Part shown: positions 8,334 through 10,440 of the stretch, piece after piece
How the letters are laid out: every line of letters starts with the position of its first letter
Numbering within the stretch: position 1 is the first letter of the stretch
Origin: Bacteroidota bacterium
GTDB lineage: Bacteria; Bacteroidota; Bacteroidia; UKL13-3
Reading direction: 5' to 3'
DNA length: 10,440 bases
Assembly: GCA_010027395.1 (NCBI GenBank)
Contig: RGVD01000086.1
Coordinates: forward strand, 1 to 10,440
Position numbers and translations under genes: made by a program
The notes under the pieces: model-generated
The model's input: only the letters and a program-made list of their open reading frames with translations
What the model was told of the DNA's origin: nothing
The model's database searches: none

Positions 8334-8334
8334 C

Positions 8335-8514
8335 ATGTTTAATTTAGAAAAAAACAAAAAAGTATTAGAACAAAACGGAAACAAGTACACATTAGAAGAA
8401 ACAAAAATTATTACAGCATTTTTAAAAGAGTTAATTGAAATACAAGGCGTAAACTTGAACAAACATTTAGATTATGATAAAGAAAGCAGCATTGATGGCT
8501 CGTGTATCGAGTGA
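8335..8514 (+). CDS. Small hypothetical protein overlapping the recombinase gene
   Basis: This frame encodes 59 residues, starting MFNLEKNKKVLEQNGNKYTL and ending at the TGA at 8512-8514. No earlier start exists in frame, because a stop lies at 8281 with no ATG between. The product is charged and helical (LEETKIITAFLKELIEIQGVNL), has no signal peptide or membrane segment, and matches no family I can name with certainty. Small helical proteins of this type often precede recombinase genes in Bacteroidota elements (from memory). It overlaps the recombinase start by 41 bases in another frame, which favours translational coupling. It could be a recombination accessory factor or a regulator; the role is inferred from position only. 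Confidence 0.6.
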   Translation: MFNLEKNKKVLEQNGNKYTLEETKIITAFLKELIEIQGVNLNKHLDYDKESSIDGSCIE

Positions 8515-10060
8515 TGAACAAGCCAAAGGATATTCGTTAGGAGTACAAGTTGATAGTTTAACAAAATATTGTGAACGCAACAATATTGTCATATCAAAAG
8601 TGTTCAAAGAAGACCATTCTGCCAAATCCTTTGACAGACCTGAGTTTATTGAGTTTATGAAGTATCTGAAAAAGAACAAAGGCAGCATAGATTTATTGTT
8701 ATTTACGTCATGGGACAGATTTTCAAGAAACACTTCAGAAGCTTATCAGATGATTAATGAGTTGAAAAAATTAGGCGTTCAAGCACAAGCCATTGAACAA
8801 CCCATTGATTTGTCGATACCTGAAAACAAAGTAATGCTAGCATTATACTTAACCATTCCAGAGATTGATAATGACAGGCGTTCCATAAAAATAAATGGTG
8901 GCATTCGTGGTGCAAGGAAAGCAGGAAGGATTACCTGTGGCGCACCAAGGGGTTATTCAAACAAAAGAGATGAAAGCAATAAACCTATCATAGTGCCAAA
9001 CGAACAAGCAGAACACATTACAAATGCCTTTGAAATGCTTGCAAAAGGTACTCCTATGCCGATTGTTAGAAAAGAATTAGCAGACAATGGTGTTCATGTA
9101 TCAAAAACACAGATTTATATCTTATTTAGAAATTCAATGTACTGCGGATTGATTAGAGTTCCTGCTGGTGAAAATGAAAAAGAATATTTTACGAAAGGCA
9201 TTCATCAAGCCATTGTTACAGAGAAACTATTTAATGAAGTACAAGATGTATTAACAGGTAGAAGACTTGCAACAAACAGGCAAAGTGCCGTAGAAAAGAA
9301 AGATGAGCTACCTTTAAGAGGTGTTTTGGTTTGTGATAATTGTAATATGCACATAACAGGTAGTGCTTCAAGAAGCCATACTGGTAAAAGGCATTTTTAT
9401 TATCACTGTAACCATTGCAAGCAACAACGGTATAAAGCAGAATTAGCCAATGAAACCATTGAGAAAATATTGTCTGATTTTACCTTATCAAATGATGTGA
9501 AAAATTTATATGAGCTTATGGTTAAAGAAACACTTGGTATAACAAGTAGTAAAAACAAAGATGATAAAAAAGTAAAAGCATTAAAAGAACAAATTGTAAT
9601 TCAAGAGCAAAGAATACAAAACTTGCAAGACCTTTTTGTTGATAGTAAAGTATCGCATTTTGAATATACCAATTTGAGCAAAAAATATGAAGGTATGAAA
9701 AGTGGATTGGTACTTGAATTGTCGAATATTGAACAACGTGATGAGTTGTTGTTAAAAAAGCTTGAAAGCTCAATAAAAAAAGTGTCAAACCTTGGAAACA
9801 TCTATCAAAACAGCGATGTAGCTACTAAATCAAGGTTGTTGGGTTCGATATTCCCTGAAAAGTTCAGTTTTGATGGAAACAAATGTCGAACCCGAAAAAT
9901 TAACGAGTTGCTTCGTCAAACTCTCAACATTGACAAGGGTTTCAAAGGCACAAAAAAAAGACAACTCTCAAAAAAATTGGAGTTGTCCTGTGTGGTGGAG
10001 CTGGAGGGATTCGAACCCTCGTCCGGAGATGGAAACATTATGCCTTCTACATGTTTATAA
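8474..10060 (+). CDS. Large serine recombinase (integrase) reading into ssrA
   Basis: It cuts and rejoins att-site DNA through a covalent 5'-phosphoserine link. The N-terminal catalytic domain has MARVSSDEQ (R10, nucleophile S12) and WDRFSRN (R82, R85, equivalent to resolvase R68/R71), followed by the IPEIDNDRR helix. The central recombinase domain is about 155-275 (GAPRGY onward). A zinc beta-ribbon has CDNC (287-290) and CNHC (312-315), followed by a charged coiled coil (about 360-440), the usual layout of large serine integrases. Length (528) is normal. The start at 8474 sits just before the catalytic motif. The oddity is the 3' end: residues about 493-505 are encoded across the tmRNA terminator and 507-528 (VELEGFEPSS...) are antisense to the tmRNA, so the tail is chromosome-encoded and not part of the family. 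The real functional end is probably near residue 490. Confidence 0.92.
   Translation: MIKKAALMARVSSDEQAKGYSLGVQVDSLTKYCERNNIVISKVFKEDHSAKSFDRPEFIEFMKYLKKNKGSIDLLLFTSWDRFSRNTSEAYQMINELKKLGVQAQAIEQPIDLSIPENKVMLALYLTIPEIDNDRRSIKINGGIRGARKAGRITCGAPRGYSNKRDESNKPIIVPNEQAEHITNAFEMLAKGTPMPIVRKELADNGVHVSKTQIYILFRNSMYCGLIRVPAGENEKEYFTKGIHQAIVTEKLFNEVQDVLTGRRLATNRQSAVEKKDELPLRGVLVCDNCNMHITGSASRSHTGKRHFYYHCNHCKQQRYKAELANETIEKILSDFTLSNDVKNLYELMVKETLGITSSKNKDDKKVKALKEQIVIQEQRIQNLQDLFVDSKVSHFEYTNLSKKYEGMKSGLVLELSNIEQRDELLLKKLESSIKKVSNLGNIYQNSDVATKSRLLGSIFPEKFSFDGNKCRTRKINELLRQTLNIDKGFKGTKKRQLSKKLELSCVVELEGFEPSSGDGNIMPSTCL
9952..9987 (-). terminator. Intrinsic terminator of ssrA, inside the recombinase frame
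   Basis: Read on the minus strand, GACAACTC (9987-9980) and GAGTTGTC (9967-9960) make a perfect 8-bp stem around a 12-base loop and are followed by eight T's (9959-9952). It starts only five bases past the tmRNA CCA end. It has no T-tract on the plus strand, so it should stop ssrA transcription but not the recombinase transcript. The native-looking terminator being intact means any crossover point lies at or beyond it, or that the element supplied an equivalent one. Confidence 0.85.
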
Positions 10061-10364
10061 AGGCATTAATTTTCTAAATAAGTCAGGTTGCCCTTCGTAC
10101 CAAACTTATTTATATCTTATTTATACTCTATAAGGCCATAAGCATACCCCACAAAGGTTTGGTTTTGATGATGCCTCTGATGTAACACGAAACAAAACTT
10201 AACATGTTACGAGACAATGGCATTTGCTTAATCCCAGATTAAGCAGCCATAGCGAAGTTAGACTCGCCAGATAAAATTTTGAGCGTTGATATTTACGAGC
10301 CAATTACCCAATGCTCGACATGCTAACATAACCCTTGCACATCCCGTCAATACCGGTCAGCCCC
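9993..10364 (-). ncRNA. ssrA: tmRNA (transfer-messenger RNA), complete one-piece gene
   Basis: The 372-base RNA rescues stalled ribosomes and tags the unfinished peptide for proteolysis. Its 5' end GGGGCUGA (10364 downward) pairs with CAGCUCC before the encoded CCA (9995-9993). The acceptor stem contains the G3-U pair that marks alanine charging. The 3' tRNA-like half has a T-arm with GGGUUCGAAUCCC (about 10007-10019). The 5' end continues CCGGUAUUGACGGG, as in other tmRNAs. The tag frame ends MAA-stop at 10239-10241, and the stop sits in a hairpin GCUUAAUC-UGG-GAUUAAGC, as in helix 5. It is transcribed towards the recombinase gene and ends in a terminator at 9952-9987. Both ends are intact, so it should be functional. 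Confidence 0.97.
10239..10268 (-). other. tmRNA proteolysis-tag reading frame (GESNFAMAA)
   Basis: Codons GGC GAG TCT AAC TTC GCT ATG GCT GCT TAA encode GESNFAMAA, which resembles Bacteroidota tags of the GE(N/T/S)(N/Y)YALAA type. GGC as resume codon is supported by UA at -5/-4 (UAUCU before GGC), the position of the key A86 in E. coli tmRNA. The terminal AA is the usual ClpXP/ClpAP degron end. The exact resume codon is inferred. Confidence 0.8.
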
Positions 10365-10399
10365 ATATTATTTTTGAATGCGAAATGCGAACTTAAAAT

Positions 10400-10425
10400 T
10401 GCGAAATTGTACATTTCGCATTTTT
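10400..10425. terminator. Possible terminator-like hairpin upstream of ssrA
   Basis: TGCGAAAT (10400-10407) and ATTTCGCA (10413-10420) form an 8-bp stem with a five-base loop, followed by TTTTT on the plus strand and by ATTTT on the minus strand. Further TGCGAAAT/TGCGAA copies lie at 10379-10391. It could end a minus-strand gene beyond the right edge, or be an upstream element of the ssrA promoter region. No clear TAnnTTTG box was found; TAAGTTCG on the minus strand (10395-10388) is one base off. Confidence 0.4.
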
Positions 10426-10440
10426 GTCACTTGGCACTTC

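Larger units (their letters stand above)
5963..9992. mobile_element. Putative small integrative element inserted at the 3' end of ssrA (left boundary uncertain)
   Basis: The block holds a RadA-like ATPase (-), a MerR-like regulator (+), a 59-residue protein (+) and a large serine recombinase (+) that abuts and overlaps the ssrA 3' end. That arrangement, with the integrase gene at one end next to a tmRNA 3' end, is typical of integrative elements. The right limit is placed at the base after the tmRNA CCA. The left limit is only inferred from the change to the T9SS gene and its terminator; no duplicated att core or terminal inverted repeat was found by eye. Serine integrase cores can be too short to see. 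No relaxase, conjugation, capsid or cargo genes are visible, so it could be a minimal, remnant or satellite element. Confidence 0.5.

Noticed and set aside
9870..10133. Open frame ending with WWSWRDSNPRP-type sequence
   Set aside because: It overlaps the recombinase in another frame and then runs antisense through the tmRNA T-arm. SNPRP/GFEPSS-type peptides are a familiar artefact of translating tRNA or tmRNA 3' ends.

Overview
The window looks like a chromosomal segment of an AT-rich member of the Bacteroidota. Four things point that way: a giant secreted protein ending in a type IX secretion (T9SS) sorting domain, a TAnnTTTG-type promoter, A-rich leaders instead of strong Shine-Dalgarno sites, and a tmRNA whose tag ends ...FAMAA. 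Genus cannot be told from the sequence alone.

Layout. (1) Positions 1-5862 (+): the 3' part of a very large multidomain exported protein, open at the left edge. It has a helical N-terminal region, a beta-helix-like middle, several Ig/PKD-like modules (one carrying a long helical insertion), a PKD repeat with WDFGDG, and a C-terminal T9SS sorting domain. A short REP-like inverted repeat is embedded in frame just before that domain. (2) Positions 5863-6043: convergent intergenic space with one very strong bidirectional terminator hairpin. (3) Positions 6044-7180 (-): a RadA/RecA-like P-loop ATPase with an N-terminal helix-turn-helix and a hydrophobic C-terminal helix. Its linker-coding DNA carries seven copies of the heptamer GTTCGGA in both orientations. 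(4) Positions 7263-8213 (+): a divergently transcribed MerR-like DNA-binding protein. (5) Positions 8335-8514 (+): a 59-residue protein overlapping the next gene. (6) Positions 8474-10060 (+): a large serine recombinase whose reading frame runs through the terminator and 3' end of a convergent tmRNA gene. (7) Positions 9993-10364 (-): a complete one-piece tmRNA gene (ssrA).

Interpretation. Genes 3-6 are best read as a compact integrated element of about 4 kb inserted at the 3' end of ssrA. It would hold an integrase (serine recombinase), a divergent regulator/ATPase pair and a small accessory protein. No relaxase, capsid or cargo gene is visible, and no duplicated attachment site was found on the left, so the left boundary is inferred only. 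The most interesting points are the GTTCGGA array inside the ATPase gene, the integrase frame whose last about 22 codons are antisense to host tmRNA, and the predicted membrane helix on a RadA-like ATPase.
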